Positions 63,606 through 64,000 of a DNA stretch of 64,000 bases are shown piece by piece; positions within the stretch are counted from its first letter, which is position 1, and each line of letters opens with the position of its first letter. The stretch is from Hazenella coriacea (GTDB lineage: Bacteria; Bacillota; Bacilli; Thermoactinomycetales; Thermoactinomycetaceae), in assembly GCF_004341825.1 (NCBI RefSeq), contig NZ_SMAG01000005.1:62001-126000 (forward strand), in the 5' to 3' direction. The notes under the pieces were generated by a model. That model was given only the letters and a program-made list of their open reading frames with translations, searched no databases and had not been told where the DNA came from. A program made the position numbers and the translations under genes.

Positions 63606-64000
63606 CTACTTTTTATTAATAATTGGAGGAGCCGTTTCCTCTGGGGTTAATTCACGAATTAAGACTGGTTTTGGCATATCTGTTCCCTGTTCTAACTTCA
63701 CTGCATACATCGTTTGAAGCGCTTGATGATCCTCTTTACGGAAAGTCATCTTTCCTTTTGGGGTTTCAAAAGACATTCCTTCCATAACAGGAATGAGTTT
63801 GTCTGCATTGGAGTCACCGTTTGTTTTCTTCAATGCTTCGACAGCTGCGATCGCTGCACTCATTCCGCCTGGCGTGAATAGATCTGGTGGTTCATTAAAT
63901 CGTTTTTGATGTTGTTCCACTAACCACTTATTTACTTCAGTTTGTGGCAATGAATGATGATAAACACTAAAGCCTTCCATGCCCACAAGTACATTCATCG
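63606..64000 (-). CDS. Substrate-binding protein of the Liv transporter, C-terminal part
   Basis: The frame runs off the right edge; 131 residues of the C-terminal lobe of a LivK-type (type-1 periplasmic-binding) protein are visible, with FTPGGMSAAIAAVEALKK and ETPKGKMTFRKEDHQ. It would be a lipoprotein or secreted ligand binder that delivers substrate to LivHM-FG; the ligand is unknown. Confidence 0.85.
   Translation of the reverse strand, partial: MNVLVGMEGFSVYHHSLPQTEVNKWLVEQHQKRFNEPPDLFTPGGMSAAIAAVEALKKTNGDSNADKLIPVMEGMSFETPKGKMTFRKEDHQALQTMYAVKLEQGTDMPKPVLIRELTPEETAPPIINKK

Overview
This 64 kb chromosomal window comes from a low-GC Gram-positive bacterium of the order Bacillales. The signs are AGGAGG-type ribosome sites with many TTG and GTG starts, an isoleucine-type T-box, PerR- and ARG-box-like operators, a yneB/ynzC pair, and U-tailed intrinsic terminators after almost every unit. 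A family such as Thermoactinomycetaceae is possible, but that is a guess. I see no tRNA, rRNA, CRISPR array, prophage or intact insertion sequence.

Layout. 0-7.5 kb: small membrane proteins, a DJ-1/PfpI protein, an OmpR-type two-component system, a histidine phosphatase, an RDD protein and a squalene/phytoene-synthase-like enzyme. 7.5-16.2 kb: T-box-controlled brnQ, DUF4180, a winged-helix regulator, PerR-type ahpCF lying between decayed direct repeats and gene remnants, ynzC/yneB and an M42 aminopeptidase. 16.2-22 kb: a Nudix protein and a five-gene operon (membrane protein, DUF4129, DUF4350, MoxR, DUF58); its usual partners SpoIIM and RDD lie apart at 41-43 kb. 22-31.5 kb: pheA, two LysR/transporter pairs, a DinB protein, an aminoglycoside-phosphotransferase-like kinase behind a leader-peptide/terminator, and a flavoprotein with an iron alcohol dehydrogenase. 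31.5-36.2 kb: a compact minus-strand operon with two tandem ThiF-type E1-like enzymes, a UPF0756 membrane protein, a lipoprotein hydrolase and a homocitrate-synthase/cupin fusion. 36.4-51.7 kb: a class-A-like serine hydrolase, cadmium/zinc efflux (ArsR + P-type ATPase), nitronate monooxygenase, zinc alcohol dehydrogenase, a GAF protein, trhO and argF-argG-argH. 52-57.5 kb: wrbA, a secreted protein, an HxlR regulator divergent from a LigB-like dioxygenase and DoxX, an acyl-CoA thioesterase and a cobalamin riboswitch. 57.5-64 kb: SDR, hydrolase and KASIII-like enzymes joined to a Liv-type ABC transporter that runs off the window.

The most unusual signals are four. (1) About six genes have a well-placed Shine-Dalgarno sequence only in front of AUA, AUU, AUC or CUG. 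(2) Two short leader ORFs have their stop codon inside the 5' arm of an intrinsic terminator; one of them sits behind a cobalamin riboswitch, which suggests a riboswitch that works through leader-peptide translation. (3) There is an uncharacterised double-ThiF operon containing a homocitrate-synthase/cupin fusion. (4) Several non-coding repeats and long perfect hairpins have no assigned function.
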